Shown: positions 16,939 through 24,579 of the stretch, in pieces | Numbering within the stretch: position 1 is the stretch's first letter | Layout: the number at the start of each line of letters is the position of its first letter | Assembly (NCBI GenBank): GCA_003242685.1 | Contig: QGVD01000016.1 | Location: 1-59,088 of the forward strand | Direction of reading: 5' to 3' | DNA length: 59,088 bases | DNA from: Pseudomonadota bacterium | GTDB lineage: Bacteria; Pseudomonadota; Gammaproteobacteria; Steroidobacterales; Steroidobacteraceae | The notes under the pieces: generated by a model | Told to the model about the DNA's origin: nothing | The model's database searches: none | The model's input: the letters and a program-made list of their open reading frames with translations, nothing else | Translations under genes and position numbers: made by a program

Positions 16939-17654
16939 GGTGCCGCCTGCGTGTTCTCGGGGATGCTGCCGCAGCGCATGGGCGGCTCCTGCTCGAAGGC
17001 GGGATCCGGTCGAGTGTTCTCGGGCACCGGCTGGACGGCGAGCCACGCCGCTACCGCTGCGAGATCCTCGCGCTCGAGTCGCCGCGCGATCTCGGCCATG
17101 CAGTCGGGCTCGTGCGCGCGGCGTGAGCCGCTGCGCCACGATCCCATCTGGGCGATGAGGTAATCGTCCGGCAGACCGAGCAGGCCGGGCACGGACGGCT
17201 CGACTCCCATCAATCGACTGCCGTGGCATGCACTGCAGGCCGGAATCTCGCGCTGCGCGTCGCCTTCGGTCGCGAGCACGCGGCCGCGTTCGAGGAGCGC
17301 CGCGTCGACGTTCGGACGCTGCGGAGGCGGATAAGGCAGCTCCTGTGCGGCGAAGTGCGCGGCCATCTCGAGCAGGAACTGCTCGGTCTGCCGCTCGGTG
17401 AGATAGGTCATCATCGGAAAGTGACGGCGGCCGTCACGGAAGTTGACGAGCTGGTTGTAGAGGTACCCCGCGGGCTTGCCCGCGATGCGCGGGTAGTACC
17501 CTTCGCTCGTCGCACGCCCCTCCGCGCCGTGGCAGGGCGTGCAGGCACGGACACGCTGGGCGATGGTATCCAGTTCGGTCGCGGATGGTTCGGCAGCGCT
17601 CGCGGCGAGGCTCAGACCTCCGAGCAGCACGATGGGCAGAAGAAGCGGTTTCAA
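16935..17654 (-). CDS. Periplasmic diheme cytochrome c (c4-like)
   Basis: The 239-residue protein has a cleavable signal peptide (about 1-20, LLLPIVLLGGLSLAASA) and two heme sites, CTPCH and CSACH, each followed by a c-type fold. Met residues in PMMTY and the second half could be axial ligands. This resembles the cytochrome c4 family, soluble carriers to terminal oxidases. The start is TTG at 17654, with GAGGA about 10 bases upstream. Its last four bases overlap the triheme cytochrome gene, and the operon continues to MgtC and a lipoprotein. Confidence 0.87.
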   Translation of the reverse strand: MKPLLLPIVLLGGLSLAASAAEPSATELDTIAQRVRACTPCHGAEGRATSEGYYPRIAGKPAGYLYNQLVNFRDGRRHFPMMTYLTERQTEQFLLEMAAHFAAQELPYPPPQRPNVDAALLERGRVLATEGDAQREIPACSACHGSRLMGVEPSVPGLLGLPDDYLIAQMGSWRSGSRRAHEPDCMAEIARRLEREDLAAVAAWLAVQPVPENTRPDPAFEQEPPMRCGSIPENTQAAP

Positions 17655-18082
17655 GATGATCGATGTCCTCGTTCGTCACAGCGTGCAATGATGAACGAAG
17701 AGATTCTCCGCGAACGAGGGGTTCCGGTTCCACTGTGGAATCCACGCCTGGATCATCCGGTCACGCTGCGCATCCAGCTCGGCCGGACGCGACAGAAATC
17801 CTCGTCTCGTGAGCTTTTCCTTCTCGGTCGATTCGGTTGCACCGGCGTTCGGGCTGTCAGGTGCGCGGACTGCCAGTATGATGCGCCCGAAACGGCCGGC
17901 CCGCCTCGCTCCATCGACGATCGGTCGAGAGGTCGCGTGCGAGCCCGTCCGCGGTGTGCGCGTGAAGCAGGTGAAGTAGGGGCCCGCCATCCGTCGGGCG
18001 CGTCACGAATACCGATGAGGCCATGACGGGCTGCGTGACAGGCTCACCGGCCGGCACGACCCGTCGCTGAAGGGGAATTGTC
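17655..18082. other. 428-base intergenic region, no convincing gene
   Basis: This gap separates the minus-strand cytochrome operon from the plus-strand SDR gene, so it should hold both promoters. Open frames exist on both strands (for example 17676-17990 minus, 104 codons), but none has a good ribosome binding site or a recognisable product. At the right end, GAAGGGGAATTGTC forms a good ribosome binding site for the SDR gene at 18083. I see no clear -35/-10 pair, hairpin or repeat. A decayed gene is possible. Confidence 0.5.
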
Positions 18083-19219
18083 ATGTCCGAGCACGATGAT
18101 TCGATCAGGCGTTCACTGTCGGAGTCCGGTCGCGCCCGCCGCCGGTTTCTGGAGAGCACCGCGCTCGCCGCGGTCGGAACCTCCGCATCGGTGCTGGTGA
18201 GCGCGCAATCGTCGTCGTCCGCACCCTCCGCCGCGCCGGCGAACTGCCCGTCGGTGCCCACGCCGATGCGGGAGGTCGAGGGCAAGGTCGCCTTCATCAC
18301 CGGCGGCTCGAGCGGTATCGGACTCGGCATCGCCCGGGCGTTCACCGATGCGGGCATGAAGGTGGTGATCACCTACCGCACGAAGTCGAACCTCGACGAG
18401 GCGATGAAGTATCTCGCCAGCGCCGGCAACCGCGTGCACGCGATAAACCTCGACGTCACCGACCGCGCGGCGATGGAAAAAGCAGCCGAGGAAACCGTGC
18501 GCGTATTCGGCAAGGTGCACGTGCTCGTGAACAACGCCGGTGTCGGTGTCGCGGGACCACTCAGCACGGCGACCTACGACGACTGGGACTGGGGCATCGG
18601 CGTCAATCTCAACGGCGTCTTCAACGGAATCCGGACCTTCCTGCCGCGCATTCAGTCGCACGGCGAGGGCGGGCACATCATCGCCACGTCTTCCCTCGCC
18701 GGACTCATCGGTCACGGCGCGCTCGGCGTGTACACCGCGTCGAAGTTCGCGGTGGTCGGCATGATGGAAGCGCTGCGTACCGAGTTCATCACTTCGGGAG
18801 TCAACATCGGCGTGACGGTGTTCTGCCCGGGCGTCGTGAACACGAACATCGCCAACTCGGAGCGCAACCGTCCGCCGGAGCTCTCCGACGATCGCGGTGG
18901 CCGTCCGCCGCCTCCGCCGCCTTCGCGTCCGCGGGAGGGGGTGCCGCCTCCGAGCGGTCCGGCGCCGGGGATGGATCCTCTCGAGGCAGGACAGCGGGTG
19001 CTGCGCGGCATGCAGAACAACGATCTGTACGTGCTGACGACGCCCGAGTTCGAGGAGGACTTCAGAGCGCGAGGCGAGGCCATCCTCGCTTCGATACCGC
19101 TCGACGTGAATCCGTCGCAGGAGCGCATCGCGTTCGGCAGGATGATCGCCGGTCCGCAGATCTACGCCGCGGAGCGGGACCGCAGGCTCTGTCAGCGGGC
19201 GCAGGGCCGCAAGTCCTGA
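18083..19219 (+). CDS. Short-chain dehydrogenase/reductase with Tat-type signal and polyproline insert
   Basis: The 378-residue protein has an N-terminal extension with a twin-arginine-like motif (RRRFLES near residues 19-25) and a short Ala/Val/Ser hydrophobic stretch. A classical SDR Rossmann fold follows: TGGSSGIGLGIA (about 73-84), NNAGVG, the catalytic Ser in SSLAG (about 203) and YTASK (Tyr and Lys, about 216-220). Around residues 273-298 a Pro-rich insert (GGRPPPPPPSRP and on to PSGPAPG) replaces the normal substrate loop region. Tat export would fit a protein that must fold around NAD(P) first. Most SDRs are cytoplasmic, so the signal needs testing. The substrate is unknown. Confidence 0.85.
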   Translation: MSEHDDSIRRSLSESGRARRRFLESTALAAVGTSASVLVSAQSSSSAPSAAPANCPSVPTPMREVEGKVAFITGGSSGIGLGIARAFTDAGMKVVITYRTKSNLDEAMKYLASAGNRVHAINLDVTDRAAMEKAAEETVRVFGKVHVLVNNAGVGVAGPLSTATYDDWDWGIGVNLNGVFNGIRTFLPRIQSHGEGGHIIATSSLAGLIGHGALGVYTASKFAVVGMMEALRTEFITSGVNIGVTVFCPGVVNTNIANSERNRPPELSDDRGGRPPPPPPSRPREGVPPPSGPAPGMDPLEAGQRVLRGMQNNDLYVLTTPEFEEDFRARGEAILASIPLDVNPSQERIAFGRMIAGPQIYAAERDRRLCQRAQGRKS

Positions 19220-19328
19220 TGGGCACGCTCATCCGGCGCGGCGGCTGCATTGCCGTCGCGCCACGGACGGCTGAAGCTTCGATCCCAGGCCGGCCCGGTG
19301 CGTACGTGCGACGAAGGAGGTGGGTCGG

Positions 19329-20219
19329 ATGACCTCGATCCAGACGATTCTTGCGGCAACCGATTTCTCGGAAGACGCGGACCGCGCCGCTCACCGTGCG
19401 GCCCTGCTCGCGGCCGGCCACGGAGCGCGACTGCGACTGCTGCACGTCGTGCAGACGGATGCTCTCGAGGAGCTGCGCACGCGGCTGGGTCTGGCGGCGG
19501 ACGTCAAGGACAGGCTGAGCGAAGACGCGGGGCGTCGCCTCGCAGCAATTGCGGAGAAGCTGCAGAAGGCGTCGAACGTTCAGGCGGAATGCGTCGTGCG
19601 CTCGGGGAGAGTGCGCGACGAGATTCTCGCGGAGGCCGACCATGCCGATCTGCTCGTGGTCGGCGCGCATGGAACGAGCCGGACCCGGGAAGCGCTCCTC
19701 GGTACGGTCGCCGACCGGATGCTGTACCTCGGCCGCCGTCCGATTCTCGTGGTTCGCAATGACCCGGTGAAGGATTACGCGAAGGTGCTCGTGCCCGTGG
19801 ACTTCTCTGTCCACTCCATCGCCGCGCTGCAGTTCGCACGGCGCCTCGCACCCGACGCGCAGCTCCACGTCTTCCACGCCCACTCGGATCGTTCCGAAGG
19901 CACGCTGTTCCTCGCCGACGCTCCCCGGGAAGCCATCGAGAAGCACCGCTCCGCGTCGCGCAACGCGGCGCTGGAGAACGTCACGGGACTCGTCGGCAAG
20001 GCGCTCCCGGGCGACCCCAGGGTGACGTGGTCAGTCGACGACGGTGACGCGAAGTTCCTGATCAGTGAGGAGGCGAAGCGGCAGGGTGCCGACGTCATCG
20101 TGATGGGCAAGCACGGACACTCGCTCCTCAGCGAGCTGTTCCTCGGCAGCTCGACCCATGCCACGGTGGCAAGGGCACACTGCGACGTCGCGGTCGTCCC
20201 GCAGGATCCGAGAATCTGA
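19329..20219 (+). CDS. Tandem universal stress protein
   Basis: The 296-residue cytoplasmic protein consists of two Usp domains (about 1-140 and 150-296). Both keep the ATP-binding pattern G-x2-G-x9-G-S/T: GAHG then GT in the first, GKHG then GSS in the second. I choose the ATG at 19329 rather than the in-frame GTG at 19320 because AAGGAGG lies 8 bases before it. Tandem Usp proteins respond to starvation, redox or respiratory stress. It stands alone at the end of the accessory block, before the tRNA-Leu gene. Confidence 0.9.
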   Translation: MTSIQTILAATDFSEDADRAAHRAALLAAGHGARLRLLHVVQTDALEELRTRLGLAADVKDRLSEDAGRRLAAIAEKLQKASNVQAECVVRSGRVRDEILAEADHADLLVVGAHGTSRTREALLGTVADRMLYLGRRPILVVRNDPVKDYAKVLVPVDFSVHSIAALQFARRLAPDAQLHVFHAHSDRSEGTLFLADAPREAIEKHRSASRNAALENVTGLVGKALPGDPRVTWSVDDGDAKFLISEEAKRQGADVIVMGKHGHSLLSELFLGSSTHATVARAHCDVAVVPQDPRI

Positions 20220-20284
20220 GCGTCTACGCGGGCGTTTCAGGGAGCGGCGCGGGACGGTTCGCGGCGAAAACGCGAAGAGAGGGA

Positions 20285-20369
<85 letters not shown>

Positions 20370-20415
20370 AGGTACCGCAAAGCCCGGAACTTGGCCGCTC
20401 CGGAGCGAGCGGCGA

Positions 20416-20444
20416 AATGTACGCAGGGGGTCGGGAGCTGTCAA
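20416..20444 (-). promoter_or_regulatory. Strong promoter of tRNA-Leu
   Basis: On the minus strand a perfect -35 TTGACA (20439-20444) is followed by exactly 17 bases and a -10 TACATT (20416-20421). A GC-rich discriminator follows, typical of stable RNA genes. The predicted start is about 40 bases before the mature tRNA 5' end. The -35 directly abuts the presumed TTG start codon of rnr on the other strand. Confidence 0.75.
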
Positions 20445-22496
20445 TTGAAGTCTAGACGAGGCCGGTTCGGCCGCCGCGATCGGCGCGCCGCAACCAGAAA
20501 ATCCCGGCATTCCAAGGCCGGCGAGCGCCGCCAGGAGCGGGAAGCCCGGAGCCCGCGCCGCCCCGCGGGCTCCACGGACGCTCGTGCGGGCGGTGTTGTG
20601 GAAGGCACCGTGACCGCGCACCGTGCCGGCTACGGTTTCGTCCGCGTCGAAGGCCTGGCCGACAGCGTGTTCCTGCCCCCGGCACAGATGCGCGGCGTCA
20701 TGCACGGCGACCGGGTGCGGGTGAGCCTGGCGCGCGATGCGCTCGACCGGTGGGTCGGGCAGCTCGACAGCGTCGTCGGCCACGCGGTGAACGCCTTCCT
20801 GGGAACGCTCGAGGTGTACGGGAAGGCCGCCTGGGTAACGGCCGCCGACCGCCGCCTCCAGCTTCGCTGCTCCGTCGCGCCGTCCGATCTCCATGGCGCG
20901 CGCAACGGTGACTGGGTCATTGCCCGCATCGTCCGCCGCCCGGGACCGGCCTCGCCCGGAGTCGCCCGTATCGAGAAACGGCTCGATCCGGACCGCCCGG
21001 TGGAGCTCGCGACGGAGTCGGCGATCGCCCGCTTCGATCTGCCGTGTGAATTTCCCGCGGCGGCACTGCGCGAGGCGCAGGCCTTCGGAGACCGCGTCGA
21101 TCCGCGTGCTCTCAAGGGCCGGGTCGACCTGCGCGACATGCCGCTCGTCACCATCGACGGCGAGAGCGCGCGCGACTTCGACGACGCCGTGTACGCCGAG
21201 CCGCATCCGGGCGGTTTCCGGCTCGTCGTGGCGATCGCCGACGTGAGCCACTACGTGCGGCCGGGCACCGAGCTCGACCGCGCGGCGCAGGAACGCGGCA
21301 CGTCGGTGTACTTCCCGACACGCGTGCTGCCGATGCTGCCGACCGCGCTGTCGGACCATCTCTGCTCTCTTGCGCCGCACGTCGATCGCCTGTGCTTCGC
21401 CGCGGACATGATCGTCTCGCGTCGGGGAGCGCTGAAGTCCGCGAAGTTCTATCCGGCGGTCATGCGCTCGGCGGCGAGGCTCACCTATTCGCTCGTCAAC
21501 GAAGCGCTCTTCGAAGGGCGGGTCGCCGCACGGCGCGAGATCGGTCCGCTCGTGGAGCGTCTGCTGCCGCTCGTCGACGTGTACCGCGCGCTGCACCGTG
21601 CGCGCATGCGCCGTGGCGCGCTCGATTTCGACGCCGCCGAAGCGGAATTCCAGATCGATTCGGCCGAGCGCGTGCGCGCGATCGAGCTGCGCGTGCGCAA
21701 CGACGCGCACCGGCTGATCGAGGAGTGCATGATCCTCGCGAACGTCGCCGTCGCGCGCGAGCTCAAGCGCACGGGGAAGCCGACGCTCTACCGTGTGCAC
21801 GGCCAGCCCGAGGAGCAGAAGCTCGATCGGCTGACGGCGACGCTCGCCGCTCTCGGCATCGACGCGCGCATTCCGGAAACCGTGGCGCCGCGCGATCTGC
21901 AGGCGATCACGCGCCGGCTCGGCGACTCCGCGGAGCGGCCGTTCATCGAGTCGCTGATCGTGAGGGCGATGCCGCAGGCGGTGTATCAGCCGGTCAACAT
22001 CGGGCACTTCGGACTCGCGCTCGAGCACTACGTGCACTTCACGTCGCCGATCCGCCGCTACCCGGATCTCGTCGTGCACCGGACGCTGAAGGCGCTGATC
22101 GGCGCGCGCGACGGCGCGGTGAATTACTCGGAAGACGAGCTGGCACCGCTCGGCGAGAGCCTCTCGAGACTCGAGAAGCGTGCCGACGAGGCGGACCGCT
22201 ACGTCGCCACGTTCCTCAAGTGTCATTACCTTCGTGAGCGCATCGGCCAGACGTTCCGCGGTCTCATCACGACGGTGGTCGAGTTCGGCTGCTTCGTGCA
22301 GATTCTCGACGTGGCGGTGGACGGGCTGCTCCACATGGACAATCTGCGCGACGACGACTACGTGATGGAGCCGGACGGTCACGGCTGGGTGGGACGGCGC
22401 ACCGGTCGGAGGCTCCGCACCGGCGCTCACGTGAGCGTGATCGTCACGGCCGTGAATCCCATCGAAGGTCTGGTCGATCTCGATCTGGCGGAGTGA
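20445..22496 (+). CDS. rnr: Ribonuclease R
   Basis: RNase R is a 3'-5' exoribonuclease of the RNB family that degrades structured RNA and takes part in tmRNA-linked decay and ribosome quality control. From the TTG at 20445 it is 683 residues, shorter than the 813 of Escherichia coli because the N-terminal helix-turn-helix is missing; a very basic tail (about 1-45, Arg/Lys-rich) takes its place. Two cold-shock domains precede the RNB domain, whose catalytic core shows SARDFDDAVY (about 240-249), and a C-terminal S1 domain (about 595-680) ends the protein. Another in-frame TTG lies at 20391. The gene is translationally coupled to rlmB. Confidence 0.93.
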   Translation: MKSRRGRFGRRDRRAATRKSRHSKAGERRQEREARSPRRPAGSTDARAGGVVEGTVTAHRAGYGFVRVEGLADSVFLPPAQMRGVMHGDRVRVSLARDALDRWVGQLDSVVGHAVNAFLGTLEVYGKAAWVTAADRRLQLRCSVAPSDLHGARNGDWVIARIVRRPGPASPGVARIEKRLDPDRPVELATESAIARFDLPCEFPAAALREAQAFGDRVDPRALKGRVDLRDMPLVTIDGESARDFDDAVYAEPHPGGFRLVVAIADVSHYVRPGTELDRAAQERGTSVYFPTRVLPMLPTALSDHLCSLAPHVDRLCFAADMIVSRRGALKSAKFYPAVMRSAARLTYSLVNEALFEGRVAARREIGPLVERLLPLVDVYRALHRARMRRGALDFDAAEAEFQIDSAERVRAIELRVRNDAHRLIEECMILANVAVARELKRTGKPTLYRVHGQPEEQKLDRLTATLAALGIDARIPETVAPRDLQAITRRLGDSAERPFIESLIVRAMPQAVYQPVNIGHFGLALEHYVHFTSPIRRYPDLVVHRTLKALIGARDGAVNYSEDELAPLGESLSRLEKRADEADRYVATFLKCHYLRERIGQTFRGLITTVVEFGCFVQILDVAVDGLLHMDNLRDDDYVMEPDGHGWVGRRTGRRLRTGAHVSVIVTAVNPIEGLVDLDLAE

Positions 22497-23254
22497 TGCG
22501 CGGGGTCGAGACGATCTACGGTCTGCACGCGGTGCAGAGCCTGCTCGAGCGGCATCCCGAGAGGGTGCGGCTCGTCCGCATAGCCGAGCGGCGCGACGAC
22601 GCGCGCGTGCGCGCGCTCCTCGAGCTCGCGCAGCGGCACGGCCGCGCCGTGCAGCGCGTGGATGCGCAGACGCTCGAGCGCCTGCTCGGCGATGTCGCCC
22701 ATCAGGGCGTCGCTGCGGACATCGAGCCTCTGCCTCCCTGGACCGAGGACGACCTGCTGACGGCGCTCCAGACCGCCGAGCGGCCGCTCATCCTCGCGCT
22801 CGACGGCGTGCAGGACCCGCACAACCTGGGGGCCTGTCTGCGCACCGCGGATGCCTGCGGAGTGCTCGCGGTGATCGTCCCGCGCGACCGCGCGGCACAG
22901 GTCACCGCGACGGTCCGCAAGGTGGCGGTCGGGGCCGCGGAGACGGTGCCGGTCGTCGCCGTCACCAATCTCGTCCGCACCCTCACGCTCCTCAAGGACG
23001 GCGGGCTCTGGGTCGTCGGCGCCGATGCCGACGCGCCGAAGTGGGCTTACGAGGTCGACCTCACCGGCCCCGTCGTCGTCGTCATGGGCGCAGAGGGCAG
23101 GGGGCTGCGGCAGCTCACACGTCAGACCTGCGATTTCATGGTCCGCCTGCCGCGACTCGGGGCCGTCGAGAGCCTGAACGTGTCGGTTGCGACCGGAATG
23201 CTCCTCTATGAGGCAGTCCGCCAGCGGTCGCTCGCCGCGGCAGGTTCAGGCTAA
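22496..23254 (+). CDS. rlmB: 23S rRNA (guanosine-2'-O)-methyltransferase RlmB
   Basis: RlmB methylates the 2'-O of G2251 in 23S rRNA. The 252-residue SpoU-class protein has an N-terminal substrate-binding domain (IYGLHAVQSLLERHPERVR) and a knotted SPOUT domain with the motifs LDGVQDPHNLGACLRTADACG, VVMGAEGRGL and RLPRLGAVESLNVSVATGM. The ATG overlaps the rnr stop by one base (TGATG); a GTG three bases earlier is an alternative. The rnr-rlmB pair is classic. Confidence 0.96.
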   Translation: MRGVETIYGLHAVQSLLERHPERVRLVRIAERRDDARVRALLELAQRHGRAVQRVDAQTLERLLGDVAHQGVAADIEPLPPWTEDDLLTALQTAERPLILALDGVQDPHNLGACLRTADACGVLAVIVPRDRAAQVTATVRKVAVGAAETVPVVAVTNLVRTLTLLKDGGLWVVGADADAPKWAYEVDLTGPVVVVMGAEGRGLRQLTRQTCDFMVRLPRLGAVESLNVSVATGMLLYEAVRQRSLAAAGSG

Positions 23255-23291
23255 GTGCCTGATTTTTCGAATCTGCTCCCCTCATCCGACG

Positions 23292-23320
23292 TTGCGGTTC
23301 CGGCGGCGTTTGAGTATGCT
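23292..23320 (+). promoter_or_regulatory. Candidate promoter for rpsF-rpsR-rplI
   Basis: TTGCGG (23292-23297), a 17-base spacer and TATGCT (23315-23320) make a plausible sigma-70 promoter, with TG-rich sequence before the -10. The start would be near 23327, giving a leader of about 110 bases before rpsF. Confidence 0.5.
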
Positions 23321-23383
23321 GCGCGCCCCTTCGACAAAGGGCCGGGGCGGCGCCCGCGGTGGGCGTTCCGACCGATTCTCCTT

Positions 23384-23415
23384 GCCACACCGGAGCAGGC
23401 CTCGCATCGGGTGGC
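23384..23415 (+). promoter_or_regulatory. Possible S6:S18 autoregulatory leader hairpin
   Basis: In the rpsF leader, GCCAC (23384-23388) pairs with GTGGC (23411-23415). The CC/GG pairs just inside are interrupted by a bulged A, leaving ACCGG next to the stem. Many bacteria have an rpsF leader hairpin with a conserved CACCG-like element that binds the S6:S18 complex. The match here is suggestive, not decisive. A ribosome binding site AAGGAGG follows near 23427-23433. Confidence 0.35.
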
Positions 23416-23438
23416 TGCTTAATCCGTAAGGAGGACAC

Positions 23439-23849
23439 ATGAGGCATTACGAGATCGTGTTTCTGGTCCATCCGGACCAGAGCGAACAGGTCCCCGCCAT
23501 GATCGAGCGCTACAAGGGCATGATCGCGGCCGGGGGCGGACGCATTCACCGCCTCGAGGACTGGGGGCGCCGCCAGCTCGCGTATCCCATCGCCAAGGTC
23601 CACAAGGCGCACTACGTTCTGATGAACATCGAGTGCGACCAGAACACGCTGAACGAGCTCACGGGCGCGTTCCGCTTCAGTGACGCGGTCCTGCGGCACC
23701 TGGTCGTGAAGATGGATTCCGCCGTCACGGAGCCCTCGCCGATGGCGAAGTCCGAGGACGACGACGGCCGCCGCGAGCGCAGCAGCCGCGAGGAAGCGCC
23801 GGCGCCTGCCGCGTCCGGCGAAGCAGCCGCCACCACCGAGCGCGCCTGA
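23439..23849 (+). CDS. rpsF: 30S ribosomal protein S6
   Basis: S6 sits on the platform of the small subunit and pairs with S18. The 136-residue protein starts MRHYEIVFLVHPDQSEQV and contains the conserved EDWGRRQLAYPI and KAHYVLMNIEC segments. It ends in an acidic, then Ala/Pro-rich disordered tail (about 100-136), longer than in most gammaproteobacteria. The ribosome binding site AAGGAGG is strong. It leads the rpsF-rpsR-rplI operon. Confidence 0.98.
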   Translation: MRHYEIVFLVHPDQSEQVPAMIERYKGMIAAGGGRIHRLEDWGRRQLAYPIAKVHKAHYVLMNIECDQNTLNELTGAFRFSDAVLRHLVVKMDSAVTEPSPMAKSEDDDGRRERSSREEAPAPAASGEAAATTERA

Positions 23850-23867
23850 GCGAGTTAGGATACCAAC

Positions 23868-24092
23868 ATGAGCCGCTTTTCACGTCGCAGGAAGTTCTGC
23901 CGCTTCACCGCCGAGGGTGTGAAGTCCATCGACTACAAGGACCTCGCTACCCTCAAGAGCTACATCACGGAGACGGGCAAGATCGTGCCGAGCCGCATCA
24001 CCGGCACGAAGTCGTTCTATCAGCGCCAGCTCGCCACCGCCATCAAGCGGGCGCGCTACCTCGCGCTGCTGCCCTACACCGATCAGCATTGA
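23868..24092 (+). CDS. rpsR: 30S ribosomal protein S18
   Basis: S18 is the small-subunit partner of S6. The 74-residue protein has the family core KFCRFTAEGVKSIDYKDLA and ends with RARYLALLPYTDQH. It carries a single Cys in the former zinc site. It lies 18 bases after rpsF and 10 before rplI. Confidence 0.98.
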   Translation: MSRFSRRRKFCRFTAEGVKSIDYKDLATLKSYITETGKIVPSRITGTKSFYQRQLATAIKRARYLALLPYTDQH

Positions 24093-24102
24093 GGTTGCAG
24101 CC

Positions 24103-24552
24103 ATGGAAGTGATTCTGCTGCAGAAGGTCGCCAACCTCGGCAACATCGGTGATCGCGTCAAGGTGCGGCCCGGTTACGGCCGCAACTACCTGCTGCCGCA
24201 GGGCAAGGCGACGCTCGCCACTCCGGAGAACGTCGCGAAGTTCGAGGCGCGCCGCGCCGAGCTCGAGCGTATCGCGCGCGAGGAGCTGGAGAACGCTCAG
24301 CGGCGCGCGGAGGCTCTGAAGGACTTCCGGCTGACCATCACCGCGAAGGCCGGTACCGAAGGCAGGCTCTTCGGTTCGATCGGTACGGCGGACATCGCCG
24401 AGGCGTGCACCCGCGCCGGCCACGAGGTCGCGCGCAGCGAGGTGCGCCTGCCCAACGGTCCGCTGCGGATGGTCGGTGAGCACGTCGTGAGCCTGCACCT
24501 GCACGCCGACGTGGACGTGCCCCTGCACATCACGATCGTTCCGGAAGAGTAA
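24103..24552 (+). CDS. rplI: 50S ribosomal protein L9
   Basis: L9 binds domain V of 23S rRNA and reaches out from the ribosome. The 149-residue product has the N-terminal domain with VANLGNIGDRVKVRPGYGRN, a long central helix (about 40-75) and the C-terminal RNA-binding domain with GRLFGSIGTADIAEA. Size and gene order are standard. Confidence 0.98.
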   Translation: MEVILLQKVANLGNIGDRVKVRPGYGRNYLLPQGKATLATPENVAKFEARRAELERIAREELENAQRRAEALKDFRLTITAKAGTEGRLFGSIGTADIAEACTRAGHEVARSEVRLPNGPLRMVGEHVVSLHLHADVDVPLHITIVPEE

Positions 24553-24579
24553 CGGGCAGACACACGCGCGAGGCTGCCG

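Noticed and set aside
17676..17990. 104-codon open frame on the minus strand in the gap before the cytochrome operon
   Set aside because: No good ribosome binding site, no recognised domain and an uneven composition. It could be the remnant of a decayed gene, but I cannot support that.
18900..18980. Proline-codon-rich tract as a possible repeat element or frameshift
   Set aside because: The reading frame stays open and SDR homology continues after it, so it is treated as a protein insert rather than a DNA element.
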